In this document: one piece after another, positions 44,017 through 51,898 of the stretch
Layout: every line of letters begins with the position of its first letter
How positions within the stretch are numbered: position 1 is the first letter of the stretch
Assembly: GCA_965230065.1 (NCBI GenBank)
Contig: OZ245942.1
Coordinates: 1,612,001-1,676,000, forward strand
Direction: 5' to 3'
DNA: 64,000 bases
DNA from: G965230065 sp965230065
GTDB lineage: Bacteria > Bacteroidota > Bacteroidia > Cytophagales > Cyclobacteriaceae
Position numbers and translations under genes: made by a program
Notes under the pieces: model-generated
Told to the model about the DNA's origin: nothing
Databases searched by the model: none
The model's input: only the letters and a program-made list of their open reading frames with translations

Positions 44017-44790
44017 TTACCCATCCCGCTTACTCCCTGGAATGGTTACGCCCAACCCCCCATCAATACGGATGGCTTGCCCGGTGATGAAAGGGGCACG
44101 GTCGCTGCACACAAAACAAATCAGTTCTGCCACTTCTTCCGGTTTGGCTACCCTTTTGAGCAAGTGCATATCTTTGGCTTCCTGAAAAACCTCTTCAGGG
44201 TTGGGCGATTGGGAAAAACCCCATCGCAGCATGGGTGTATCTACAGAGCCGGGGCAAATGGCCACTGAGCGGATTTCAGGTGCATAATCTACGGCAATGC
44301 TGCGCGTAAGCCCCAGCATGGCTGTTTTGGAAGTGGTGTAAGGGCACACATTATTTTGGCTCATCATGGCCTGTACGCTGGATACATTCACCACCACACC
44401 GCTGCCCGCCTTTTGCATAAAAGGAATAGCATGTTTGGCACATAAAAAAGCGGATTTCAGGTTGATATTCATCACCTGGTCCCATTCTTCTTCGGTGGTT
44501 TCGGTAATGCGGGCATAATGCTGAATGCCCGCGTTATTCACCAAATAGTTCACTTTCCCAAAATGGGAAGCCGCTTTTTCAACAGCGGCCTTCACTGCTT
44601 GTTCATTGGCAACGTCGCATTTAATAAACAGGGCTTTGCTGCCAAGCTCCTGCACTAACTTCTCTCCATTTTCTTCGTCTATATCCAGAATTGCTACATT
44701 AGCGCCTTCCCTTACATAAATTTTTACTGCTGCCGCCCCAATACCTTTGCTGCCTCCTGTAAGGATGGCAGTTTTCTGCTGATGTTCCAT
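44017..44790 (-). CDS. SDR family NAD(P)-dependent oxidoreductase
   Basis: 257 aa classical short-chain dehydrogenase. Cofactor motif TGGSKGIGAAAV (about 11-22), acidic ILDIDEEN after strand 2 favouring NAD, NNAGIQ at strand 4, catalytic serine in VVNVSSVQAMM and YTTSKTAM (tyrosine and lysine spaced YxxxK). The C-terminal QAIRIDGGLGV is standard. The substrate cannot be told; similarity is to glucose or 3-oxoacyl type enzymes. It is divergent from the leucine dehydrogenase-type gene. Confidence 0.92.
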   Translation of the reverse strand: MEHQQKTAILTGGSKGIGAAAVKIYVREGANVAILDIDEENGEKLVQELGSKALFIKCDVANEQAVKAAVEKAASHFGKVNYLVNNAGIQHYARITETTEEEWDQVMNINLKSAFLCAKHAIPFMQKAGSGVVVNVSSVQAMMSQNNVCPYTTSKTAMLGLTRSIAVDYAPEIRSVAICPGSVDTPMLRWGFSQSPNPEEVFQEAKDMHLLKRVAKPEEVAELICFVCSDRAPFITGQAIRIDGGLGVTIPGSKRDG

Positions 44791-44900
44791 GTTTTTGAAA
44801 GTTTATATTACGTGATTATTTTCTGAGTGCCAAAATCTGTTGTTCAATGGAAATATAGAAACTAAACCGCAATTGGGCAGAAAAAAAAGATAAAAATATC

Positions 44901-44908
44901 TACTTTTG
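44901..44908 (+). promoter_or_regulatory. Possible -7 element of the leucine dehydrogenase operon
   Basis: TACTTTTG matches TANNTTTG. If used, transcription starts near 44915, which leaves only 13 bases before the GTG at 44928 and favours the ATG at 44949 as the true start. The nearest TTG is 25 bases upstream, longer than normal. Confidence 0.4.
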
Positions 44909-44927
44909 AATTGTTCGTAAATTTTTC

Positions 44928-46058
44928 GTGAGTGAAATCGGATTTCTGATGGAAAAAGCAATGGAGACTGTTCCCGAAAAAAGTAAAGCGGCTGATTATT
45001 TTTCAATAATGCAAGAAATGGAGCATGAGCAACTGGTTTTCTGCAACGACGCGGCTACCGGGCTCAGGGCGATCATTGGTATACATTCAACGGTGCTGGG
45101 GCCTTCCATGGGCGGTTCCCGTATGTGGAACTATCAAAACACTGAAACCGCGGTTACTGATGTACTGCGGCTTTCCAGGGGCATGACATATAAAGCTGCC
45201 ATGGCCGGGCTGGACGTAGGAGGAGGAAAGGCCGGGCTGATTGGCGATCCCCGTAAGCTCAAGTCAGAGGCTTATTTCAGGAGGTTTGGCAAATTTATCG
45301 AGAGCCTGAATGGTAAATACGTTACGGCAGGCGATGTAAATATCAACCTGAAAGACCTGGCGCATATTCGTACAGAAACCCGGCATGTAACCGGCCTGCC
45401 CGAAAGCATGGGCGGTTCGGGTTCGTCTTCCGTCATTACGGCATACGGAACTTATATGGGCATAAAGGCAGCGGCCAAATATGCTTATGGAAGCGATAGT
45501 CTGGAAGGGAAGAAAGTAGCCGTGCAGGGAGTAGGGGCGGTAGGCATTCATCTTTTGCCACATTTGCGAAAAGAAAATGCCGAAGTATTCGTAAGTGATA
45601 TTGAAGAAGAAAGGCTGCAATTTGCTGCCCGTGAACATGGGGCAACTGTGGTAAATGAAGCTGATATTTACGGACTGAATGTAGATATTTTTTCGCCCTG
45701 TGCGCTTGGTGCCAGCATCAGTGACGATACCATTGAGCAGCTAAAATGCCGGGTAATTGCCGGAGCTGCCAACAACCAGCTGGCCGATGAAGAAAAACAT
45801 GGCAGATTATTACAAGAAAAAGGTATCGTTTATGCCCCGGATTTCGTTGTTAATGCCGGAGGCATTATGGCGGTGGCTGCCGAATATTTTAAGGAATACA
45901 ACAGAGAATTGCTTTATCAAAAGGCTGAAAATATTTACGATAGTTGCCTGCATGTACTTCAATACGCAGATGAAAATCAAATGACAGTACAAAAAGCTGC
46001 GATTTCGCTGGCCGGGCAAAGGATTGAACAGATAGGAAACTTAAAGAAAACCCTGTAA
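44928..46058 (+). CDS. Leucine dehydrogenase-type Glu/Leu/Phe/Val dehydrogenase
   Basis: 376 aa from a GTG at 44928; ATGs at 44949 and 44961 are alternative starts. NAD-dependent oxidative deamination of branched-chain amino acids. The catalytic lysine lies in AGLDVGGGKAGLIGDP, the substrate block in VLGPSMGGSRMW, the Rossmann motif in KKVAVQGVGAVGIHLL and the C-terminal VNAGGIMAVAAEYF is diagnostic for leucine dehydrogenase. The first gene of a plus-strand run; nusB begins 16 bases later. It is divergent from the SDR gene. Confidence 0.92.
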   Translation: MSEIGFLMEKAMETVPEKSKAADYFSIMQEMEHEQLVFCNDAATGLRAIIGIHSTVLGPSMGGSRMWNYQNTETAVTDVLRLSRGMTYKAAMAGLDVGGGKAGLIGDPRKLKSEAYFRRFGKFIESLNGKYVTAGDVNINLKDLAHIRTETRHVTGLPESMGGSGSSSVITAYGTYMGIKAAAKYAYGSDSLEGKKVAVQGVGAVGIHLLPHLRKENAEVFVSDIEEERLQFAAREHGATVVNEADIYGLNVDIFSPCALGASISDDTIEQLKCRVIAGAANNQLADEEKHGRLLQEKGIVYAPDFVVNAGGIMAVAAEYFKEYNRELLYQKAENIYDSCLHVLQYADENQMTVQKAAISLAGQRIEQIGNLKKTL

Positions 46059-46074
46059 TTTATTTAGGAATAGG

Positions 46075-47244
46075 ATGTTGAACAGAAGGCTTTTAAGGAT
46101 CAAGGCAATGCAGTACGTTTATGCCTTCAAACAGTGTAAACGTGCCAATTATCATGTGGCCCTCACATTGATTGAAGATGCATACAAGCCTGACCTGAAC
46201 GCGCCCGTGGCTCCTGATATTCAGGCACTGGCGCAAGAGCGGGAAAAAGCAGTAAGTTTTTTTGAAGTATTGTTTGCAGGCGGTAAAGTGGAAGAAAGTT
46301 TTCCGGAAGAAACGCAGCGGGTTGTGCAGGAAGCACTGGAAAAGTATAAGTCTTTGTGCAGAAAAGATCGAAACTTTTTAGGTAAGCAGCTGGTAAATAC
46401 CACAGAAAAGGTGCATGATTACTACCTGTTATTTATGCTATTGTTAATTGAGCTTGCCAAAGCATCAAAACGGAAGGCAGATAAATGGCATAATGGAAAT
46501 GCCATATCATCGGAAGGTAGGGGAAGCTATAATTTTTCCGAAAATAGCCTGATTAACACCATCAGGAATCATGAGCCTTTGTTGGAAGTTGCTGCACAAA
46601 AAAACCTGCATTGGAAAGAATATCAGTCTGAAATTAAGCAATGGTATCAAAACCTTACCGAAGAAGATGCAGAGTTTTTAGCGTACCAGCAGTTGCCTAG
46701 CACTAAATTTGAGGATGATAAAGCCATAGTATCACATGTGCTCACCCTGATTTTTGCCGATGAGGCTATTATGCAGGTATTGGAGGAGAAGGATTTGAAC
46801 TGGGCCGAAGACAGGAAAGTGACCAAAAGTATGGTCAAGAAAAGTATCAAATCCATCAGCCCGGAAGATGCTGACACTATGGAATTGACGGAACTGTCAG
46901 TAAATTGGGAAGAAGATAAAATTTTCCTGACTGATTTGTTCAGTCATACGGCCGAAAATGATGATGCTTACGAGGTAATTATTGCTGAGCATACAAAAAA
47001 CTGGGCACTGGACAGGATCACAGTAGTAGACCATATTATCCTAAAACTGGCCATTGCCGAGCTCATTCATTTTCCAAGTATTCCGGTGAAGGTTACAATC
47101 AATGAATATATTGATATATCAAAAAATTATAGTACGCCAAAAAGTAAACAATTTGTAAACGGCTTGATTGACGTAATGGCAAATAACCTGCAAAAGGAAG
47201 GAAAAGTGAGGAAAAGTGGCAGGGGATTGATTGATAATCGATAA
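46075..47244 (+). CDS. nusB: Transcription antitermination factor NusB (long form)
   Basis: 389 aa, far longer than the 140-aa E. coli NusB. The conserved RNA-binding fold is at the C-terminus (about 295-370: VVDHIILKLAIAELIHFPSIPVKVTINEYIDISKNYSTPKSKQFVNGLIDVM). The N-terminus MLNRRLLRIKAMQYVYAFKQC also matches the family, so the extra about 220 charged residues are an insertion between the two halves, as usual in Bacteroidota. NusB binds boxA with NusE in rRNA antitermination. It sits 61 bases before the YtxH gene. Confidence 0.93.
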   Translation: MLNRRLLRIKAMQYVYAFKQCKRANYHVALTLIEDAYKPDLNAPVAPDIQALAQEREKAVSFFEVLFAGGKVEESFPEETQRVVQEALEKYKSLCRKDRNFLGKQLVNTTEKVHDYYLLFMLLLIELAKASKRKADKWHNGNAISSEGRGSYNFSENSLINTIRNHEPLLEVAAQKNLHWKEYQSEIKQWYQNLTEEDAEFLAYQQLPSTKFEDDKAIVSHVLTLIFADEAIMQVLEEKDLNWAEDRKVTKSMVKKSIKSISPEDADTMELTELSVNWEEDKIFLTDLFSHTAENDDAYEVIIAEHTKNWALDRITVVDHIILKLAIAELIHFPSIPVKVTINEYIDISKNYSTPKSKQFVNGLIDVMANNLQKEGKVRKSGRGLIDNR

Positions 47245-47305
47245 AAGCATTGACGAAAGTAGTCGGTTTTTCGTTATATATATAAAAATGTAAATAAATT
47301 AACAC

Positions 47306-47617
47306 ATGAGTAAAACAGGTAGTAGCACTTTAGCCTTACTTGCTGGAATGATAGTTGGAGGAGTCGTCGGTATCCTCTATGCACCTGACAAGGGCATCAA
47401 TACCCGTGATAAATTTGCCTTTAGGCTTGAAAGATACAAGTTGAAGCTGGAAGAATTGCTGGCTGATATTGGCAGGACCAGGGACGCGATGCCCCAAAGT
47501 GCTGCCCGTTCCAGTGGGGAGAAGGTAATTAATGATGCAAGAGAAAAAGCCCAACAACTGCTGAACGATGTAGATGACCTTTTAAATCAAATTAACCAGG
47601 AAACTACTGAAAAGTAA
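47306..47617 (+). CDS. YtxH domain protein
   Basis: 103 aa. One N-terminal membrane helix (TLALLAGMIVGGVVGILYAPDKG, with the glycine zipper and the YAPxxG motif of the YtxH family) followed by a soluble helical part with KLEELLADIG and KAQQLLNDVDDLLNQI. Family members are small membrane-linked stress proteins; the function is unclear. Its stop overlaps the next ATG by one base (TAATG), so it is coupled to the isocitrate dehydrogenase-type gene. Confidence 0.85.
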   Translation: MSKTGSSTLALLAGMIVGGVVGILYAPDKGINTRDKFAFRLERYKLKLEELLADIGRTRDAMPQSAARSSGEKVINDAREKAQQLLNDVDDLLNQINQETTEK

Positions 47618-48618
47618 TGGTAACAGTAACCCTAATTGAAGGGGATGGCATTGGCCCTGAAATAACGCTTGCCGTAAAAGAAGTTTTCAAAGCAGCTGAC
47701 GTGCCCATTGCATGGGAAGAAGAAGCCGCCGGACAAACAGCCCTGGAGCAATCAGGAGAGCTTTTACCAGCCTCTCTCATAGATTCGATAAATCGGAACA
47801 AAGTAGCACTAAAAGGCCCCATTACTACACCGGTAGGCAAAGGCTTTAAAAGCGTAAATGTTCAGCTCAGGCAGTTGTTTGACCTTTATCAGAATATCAG
47901 ACCTTGCAGCACAACGCCGGGTATTGTTACTAAATTTGAAAATGTTGACCTGGTATTGTTCAGGGAAAATACGGAGGGGCTTTATTCTGGTTTGGAATTT
48001 TATGATGAGCGCCTGCAAATTTCGGACAGTATTGCCCGCATTACAAAAGACGGTTGTTACCGTATTGTGAAAGCTGCTTTTGAATATGCCAAAGTGAATA
48101 ACAGAAAGACGATAACGCTTGTACACAAAGCAAATATCCTGAAAAGCGGTGGCAGGCTTTTCCTGGATGCTGGCGAAGAAGTGGCCGGGGATTATCCTGG
48201 TATTACATATAACAACAGGATTATTGACAATATGTGTATGCAGCTGGTGGCACGTCCGGAAGATTACGATGTAGTGGTAACTACCAATTTGTTCGGTGAT
48301 ATCCTTTCTGACCTTTGTGCCGGGCTTGTTGGAGGGTTGGGCGTAGTGGCCGGGGCCAACGTGGGAGATAATATTGCCATTTTTGAAGCAGTGCATGGTT
48401 CGGCTCCGGATATTGCAGGAAAAGGCATTGCCAACCCCACCGCTTTGTTGCGATCGGCCATTATGATGTTGCATCATTTGGAACTGAACGATCATGCAAA
48501 ACGGATAGATAACGCACTTGATAAAACATTAGCCAATGCAAATACTCGCACGGCCGATTTGGGTGGCACAGCGAATACAGCTACTTTTGCACAAAATATT
48601 ATCAATAATTTAACCTGA
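47617..48618 (+). CDS. NAD-dependent isocitrate dehydrogenase-type enzyme
   Basis: 333 aa of the isocitrate/isopropylmalate dehydrogenase family. IEGDGIGPEIT at the start, substrate block LFRENTEGLYSGLEFYDE (arginine and glutamate of the isocitrate branch), lysine in VHKANILKSGG, metal aspartates in VVTTNLFGDILSDLCAG and the adenine site EAVHGSAPDIAGKGIANPTAL. It looks like the small NAD-IDH (IDH3-like) rather than LeuB, and there is no leu gene nearby. It would make 2-oxoglutarate with NADH. Confidence 0.9.
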   Translation: MVTVTLIEGDGIGPEITLAVKEVFKAADVPIAWEEEAAGQTALEQSGELLPASLIDSINRNKVALKGPITTPVGKGFKSVNVQLRQLFDLYQNIRPCSTTPGIVTKFENVDLVLFRENTEGLYSGLEFYDERLQISDSIARITKDGCYRIVKAAFEYAKVNNRKTITLVHKANILKSGGRLFLDAGEEVAGDYPGITYNNRIIDNMCMQLVARPEDYDVVVTTNLFGDILSDLCAGLVGGLGVVAGANVGDNIAIFEAVHGSAPDIAGKGIANPTALLRSAIMMLHHLELNDHAKRIDNALDKTLANANTRTADLGGTANTATFAQNIINNLT

Positions 48619-48631
48619 TTTTATTCTTTAC

Positions 48632-48663
48632 GTTCAGTAACAAACTTAACGTTTGTATTGAAC
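48632..48663 (+). terminator. Possible terminator after the isocitrate dehydrogenase-type gene
   Basis: GTTCA with TGAAC (5 bp) encloses ACAAAC-TTAAC-GTTTGT (6 bp); a T run follows at 48670-48675 after a few bases. It may reduce read-through into the DUF1573 gene. The stem is A+T-rich, so the call is weak. Confidence 0.35.
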
Positions 48664-48694
48664 AGTAACTTTTTTAAATAAAACTTATAGAATA

Positions 48695-49237
48695 ATGAAA
48701 AATTATCAGAAGCTAACCTTGTCTGTTGTAGTTTTGTTAATATTGGGCAGCTGCTCCAATGCTGGCCTGGAAGAAAGAGTGGCTGAGCTGGAACAAAAAG
48801 TAGCCCAGCTTGAAGCACAGGCTTCAGGTGAACCTCAATCAGTTGCGCTGACAAGTAGTACTAACGAAAACCAACCGACAGAAGCAGGAGCTGTACCAAA
48901 GTTTGAGTTTGCTGAAATGGAACATGATTTTGGAGCTATCAATGAAGGAGAAGTGGTACAGCATACTTTTTCTTTTACCAATACAGGTGAAGCTCCCCTG
49001 GTTATCCAGAATGCTTCAGCCTCTTGTGGATGTACCGTTCCTCAGTGGCCCAAAGAACCTGTGGCAGTGGGAGAAACTGGAGAAATCCAGGTTAGGTTTG
49101 ACAGCTCAAATAAACCAGGTATGCAAAACAAAACCATACGCATCACAGCCAATACTGATCCGGCTACTACTACATTACGTATTAAAAGTAATGTAACGCC
49201 AAAATCAGAGGCATCTGCCGGACCGGTACGAAAATAA
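48695..49237 (+). CDS. DUF1573 lipoprotein (ASPM/SPD-2/Hydin-like Ig fold)
   Basis: 180 aa. Signal with lipobox LLILGSCSN (cysteine near 21), then a short leucine-zipper-like segment (LEERVAELEQKVAQLEAQ) and a DUF1573 domain (about 70-165: FAEMEHDFGAINEGEVVQHTFSFTNTG, NASASCGCTVPQWPKEPV with its CGC, ending TLRIKSNV). A surface- or periplasm-facing lipoprotein common in Bacteroidota; the role is unknown, probably in cell-envelope structure. Confidence 0.9.
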   Translation: MKNYQKLTLSVVVLLILGSCSNAGLEERVAELEQKVAQLEAQASGEPQSVALTSSTNENQPTEAGAVPKFEFAEMEHDFGAINEGEVVQHTFSFTNTGEAPLVIQNASASCGCTVPQWPKEPVAVGETGEIQVRFDSSNKPGMQNKTIRITANTDPATTTLRIKSNVTPKSEASAGPVRK

Positions 49238-49261
49238 ATTTTTAAAAGAACTATTCATTTG

Positions 49262-49297
49262 ACCAATAACCTGTAGCCATAACTGCAGGTTATTGGT
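49262..49297. repeat. 12-bp hairpin between DUF1573 and yajC genes
   Basis: ACCAATAACCTG (49262-49273), 12-base loop, CAGGTTATTGGT (49286-49297): perfect. Without a T-tract it is not a classical terminator; it lies 32 bases before the yajC ATG, so it will be part of that leader if transcription reads through. Confidence 0.7.
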
Positions 49298-49328
49298 ATT
49301 TACAACTATAACTAACCACAAACAAAAC

Positions 49329-49649
49329 ATGCTTTCGTTCATTTTACTACAAGCTACTGACGGACAAAACCCCCTGTTCAGCAATCTTATTCTTATTGGT
49401 GGTATCGCCATCATTTTTTATTTTTTCATGATCCGCCCACAGCAGAAAAAGCAAAAACAACAGAAAAGTTTTCTAAGTGAAGTGAAAAAGGGGGATATGG
49501 TGGTTACCGTTGGTGGCATGCACGGAAAAATAGTAGGTATCGAGGATGACAATATTATTCTGGAAGTAGACAAGGGCGCTCGCATAAAATTTGATAAATC
49601 ATCTATCTCTTTTGAGTCTAGCAAGCGATATTCTCAAAACGCAAGCTGA
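49329..49649 (+). CDS. yajC: Preprotein translocase subunit YajC
   Basis: 106 aa from the ATG at 49329 (MLSFILLQATDGQ); a TTG 12 codons further upstream is rejected. One membrane helix NLILIGGIAIIFYFFMIRPQQKKQK with the RPQQK motif of the family, then the soluble part SEVKKGDMVVTVGGMHGKI. YajC is an accessory of SecDF-YajC in protein export. It lies between the DUF1573 lipoprotein gene and the YbbR-like gene. Confidence 0.95.
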   Translation: MLSFILLQATDGQNPLFSNLILIGGIAIIFYFFMIRPQQKKQKQQKSFLSEVKKGDMVVTVGGMHGKIVGIEDDNIILEVDKGARIKFDKSSISFESSKRYSQNAS

Positions 49650-49750
49650 TTTTCAGCATGCGTTGTGTATTCTCATCATTACTGTTATGTTATTAACCAA
49701 TAATTGCGGTAACACACCGCTTTTTGGTAAGTATATGATCGTTTACGGCA

Positions 49751-50737
49751 GTGGAAAAAAAATCTATGTGGGATGTAATACAGCAGTTTACCAAAGCATT
49801 TCCTTCTCCTGAAGGAAACCTTAAGATAATTGTGCTGTGTGTGGTGGCTGCTACTACTTTCTGGTTTTTTAGTGCGTTGAATAAAAGTGATTATACTACA
49901 AAAATTGCATATCCTGTTACTTTCCAATACGATACTGACAGTACTGTGCTGTTGGGCGAATTGCCCGATAATGTGATTGTAGATGTTACCGGAGGAGGAT
50001 GGAACTTGTTAAGAAAAACCTTTTCTATTGACAGCCCCCCCATCATTGTTGAGCTGGAAGAGCCAACCAAAACACCTTTTATTTTGGGCAGTAGCCTCAC
50101 GCCAAATATCTCCGAAAAACTGGAGGGTGACCTTCGGCTCAATTATGTGGCAACAGATACGATCTTTCTGAAAATAGAGAAAAAGGCAGAAAAAGAAATA
50201 GTGCTTACTATTGACAGCCTGCTTATTGATTTGGCCGACAATTACCGTGTCATTTCTCCGGTTACTATTGTTCCTAAGACCATCCGCGTAACCGGGCCTG
50301 AAACGCAAATCAGTGAAGTGCCGGATACCCTGATGATCCAGATCCCTGAAGATGAAATATCAAAAAACTATGAAGAAACACTGCCCCTTACCTATGATGA
50401 TGCCCCCTACATTCGCCTGATGCCTAATCAGGCAGAGATACGCTTCGAGGTTGCCTCCTTTATGTTACTTACCCAGGAGGTACGCCCTGTATTTGAGAAT
50501 TTCCCCGAAGATAATTCACTGACTCTAGCCCAGGATGTAATCAGTATTTCGTTTTGGATGCCTGAAGATTTGCTGGATAATGATGACAGCCTGTATTTCG
50601 AGGTAGTAGCAGATTTGCAGAAAATGGATAAAACAGATAGTACTGTTGTACCTGAACTGCGAGCCTATCCCCCACAAGCTACTGATATTTTACTGCTTCC
50701 TACCCAACTGAAGGTCATTGATGCAAACGTTGAATAA
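49751..50737 (+). CDS. YbbR/CdaR-like membrane protein
   Basis: 328 aa from a GTG at 49751; an ATG at 49766 (MWDVIQQF) is an alternative. One N-terminal membrane helix (IIVLCVVAATTFWFFSAL) anchors an extracytoplasmic chain of YbbR-type beta domains (for example DNVIVDVTGGGWNLLRKTF and VISPVTIVPKTIRVTGPETQI). Such proteins include CdaR, the regulator of the diadenylate cyclase CdaA in Firmicutes; no cdaA is nearby here, so a regulatory role is not claimed. Its 3' end overlaps coaE by 17 bases. Confidence 0.82.
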   Translation: MEKKSMWDVIQQFTKAFPSPEGNLKIIVLCVVAATTFWFFSALNKSDYTTKIAYPVTFQYDTDSTVLLGELPDNVIVDVTGGGWNLLRKTFSIDSPPIIVELEEPTKTPFILGSSLTPNISEKLEGDLRLNYVATDTIFLKIEKKAEKEIVLTIDSLLIDLADNYRVISPVTIVPKTIRVTGPETQISEVPDTLMIQIPEDEISKNYEETLPLTYDDAPYIRLMPNQAEIRFEVASFMLLTQEVRPVFENFPEDNSLTLAQDVISISFWMPEDLLDNDDSLYFEVVADLQKMDKTDSTVVPELRAYPPQATDILLLPTQLKVIDANVE

Positions 50738-51335
50738 ACCCTTGCAAATAGGAGTAACCGGAGGAATAGGGGCGGGCAAGAGCCTGGTGTGTCGTATTTT
50801 TCATGTAATGGGCACTCCTGTATATAATGCCGACGACCGTGCAAAATGGCTGATGGCCCATCATCAACCGCTTAAGGATGAAATCAAGCAATTTTTTGGT
50901 GAAAAAGCTTATTTACAGGATGGTTCGCTTAATCGGCCTTTTTTATCTGAAAAAGTTTTTAACAACGAAGAACAGCTAAAAAAATTAAATGCTCTCGTAC
51001 ACCCAAAAGTAGGGGAAGATTATGAAGCCTGGGTCAGGCAACAAACAACTGCTTATGTAGTAAAAGAAGCCGCCTTACTCATAGAAGCAGGTTCTTACAA
51101 AGCTCTTGATTATCTCGTAACGGTAAATGCTCCTGAGGATGTCCGCCTCGAGAGGGTTGTACTTCGGGATACCCACCGGTCGGTAAAGGATGTAAAATCC
51201 ATTATGCAAAAACAACTTTCTGATGAAGAAAGGGCTGCCAAAGCAGATTTTGTAATAATAAACGACGGTAAATCGTTGGTTGTGCCTCAGGTGTTACAGT
51301 TACACAAACGATTTTTAAAAGAGGCGAGGGAATAG
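50721..51335 (+). CDS. coaE: Dephospho-CoA kinase
   Basis: 204 aa from the ATG at 50721, which overlaps the upstream gene by 17 bases. Last step of coenzyme A synthesis: phosphorylation of the 3'-hydroxyl of dephospho-CoA. P-loop VTGGIGAGKSLVCRIF, YNADDRAKWLM, LVHPKVGEDYEAW, VVKEAALLIEAG and the LID arginines in RVVLRDTHRS are all present. Length is normal. It ends the plus-strand run. Confidence 0.95.
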   Translation: MQTLNKPLQIGVTGGIGAGKSLVCRIFHVMGTPVYNADDRAKWLMAHHQPLKDEIKQFFGEKAYLQDGSLNRPFLSEKVFNNEEQLKKLNALVHPKVGEDYEAWVRQQTTAYVVKEAALLIEAGSYKALDYLVTVNAPEDVRLERVVLRDTHRSVKDVKSIMQKQLSDEERAAKADFVIINDGKSLVVPQVLQLHKRFLKEARE

Positions 51336-51411
51336 GGTTTGTAGTGTTAGTGTTTGTAGTTTTCTGTTTATAGTTTCAAGTTCTCGAACTCCAAACAATA
51401 AACTTCCCCAT

Positions 51412-51666
51412 TCATCCAAGCAGGTTTGTAGGCAGGGAAATCTGGTCGGTATAAAATTTCATGCGGGAGTGGGAGGCATCCAGCAACTCTATCTTTTCAA
51501 TTTTATCCAGCTTGTGGTTATAAAAGGCTTCTACATAATAGTTATGCACCAGATATAGATTGACTTTGTAGCCATAATACCGGATAGCAACCACAAAGGA
51601 ACCTTCCCGGTACAGAAGCTGTACCTTGTCTTTCAAGGGCAACGCTGTGAACTCGTAAGAAGACAT
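51412..51666 (-). CDS. Hypothetical 84-aa protein next to tRNA-His
   Basis: 84 aa from the ATG at 51664-51666 (MSSYEFTALPLKDKVQLLYR). The longer open frame reaches through the tRNA-His gene and is not real. The product is small, soluble, mixed alpha/beta, rich in tyrosine (IRYYGYKVNLYLVHNYYVEAF). No family recognised by eye. The terminator of the tRNA gene lies just before it. It is convergent with coaE. Confidence 0.65.
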   Translation of the reverse strand: MSSYEFTALPLKDKVQLLYREGSFVVAIRYYGYKVNLYLVHNYYVEAFYNHKLDKIEKIELLDASHSRMKFYTDQISLPTNLLG

Positions 51667-51694
51667 GTTGTAGTTGCATAGAAACTCATCAAAC

Positions 51695-51717
51695 AAAAAA
51701 ACCGCTAAGTAGCGGTT
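51695..51717 (-). terminator. Intrinsic terminator of tRNA-His
   Basis: AACCGCT (51700-51706) with AGCGGTT (51711-51717) around a 4-base loop; seven T residues follow on the minus strand. Confidence 0.85.
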
Positions 51718-51720
51718 TAG

Positions 51721-51795
<75 letters not shown>

Positions 51796-51804
51796 ATGAG
51801 CATG

Positions 51805-51835
51805 CAAAATTAGGAATACCCATGCATATAACAAA
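51805..51835 (-). promoter_or_regulatory. Promoter of tRNA-His
   Basis: On the minus strand TTTG (51835-51832), exactly 19 bases, then TAATTTTG (51812-51805), 9 bases before the tRNA. This is the best Bacteroidota -33/-7 match in the window and supports the phylum assignment. Confidence 0.75.
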
Positions 51836-51898
51836 AGCAATATGATAAATTTATATCAGGCCGGATTTTATTTATGTTGAAGCGATTGATATCTCCCC

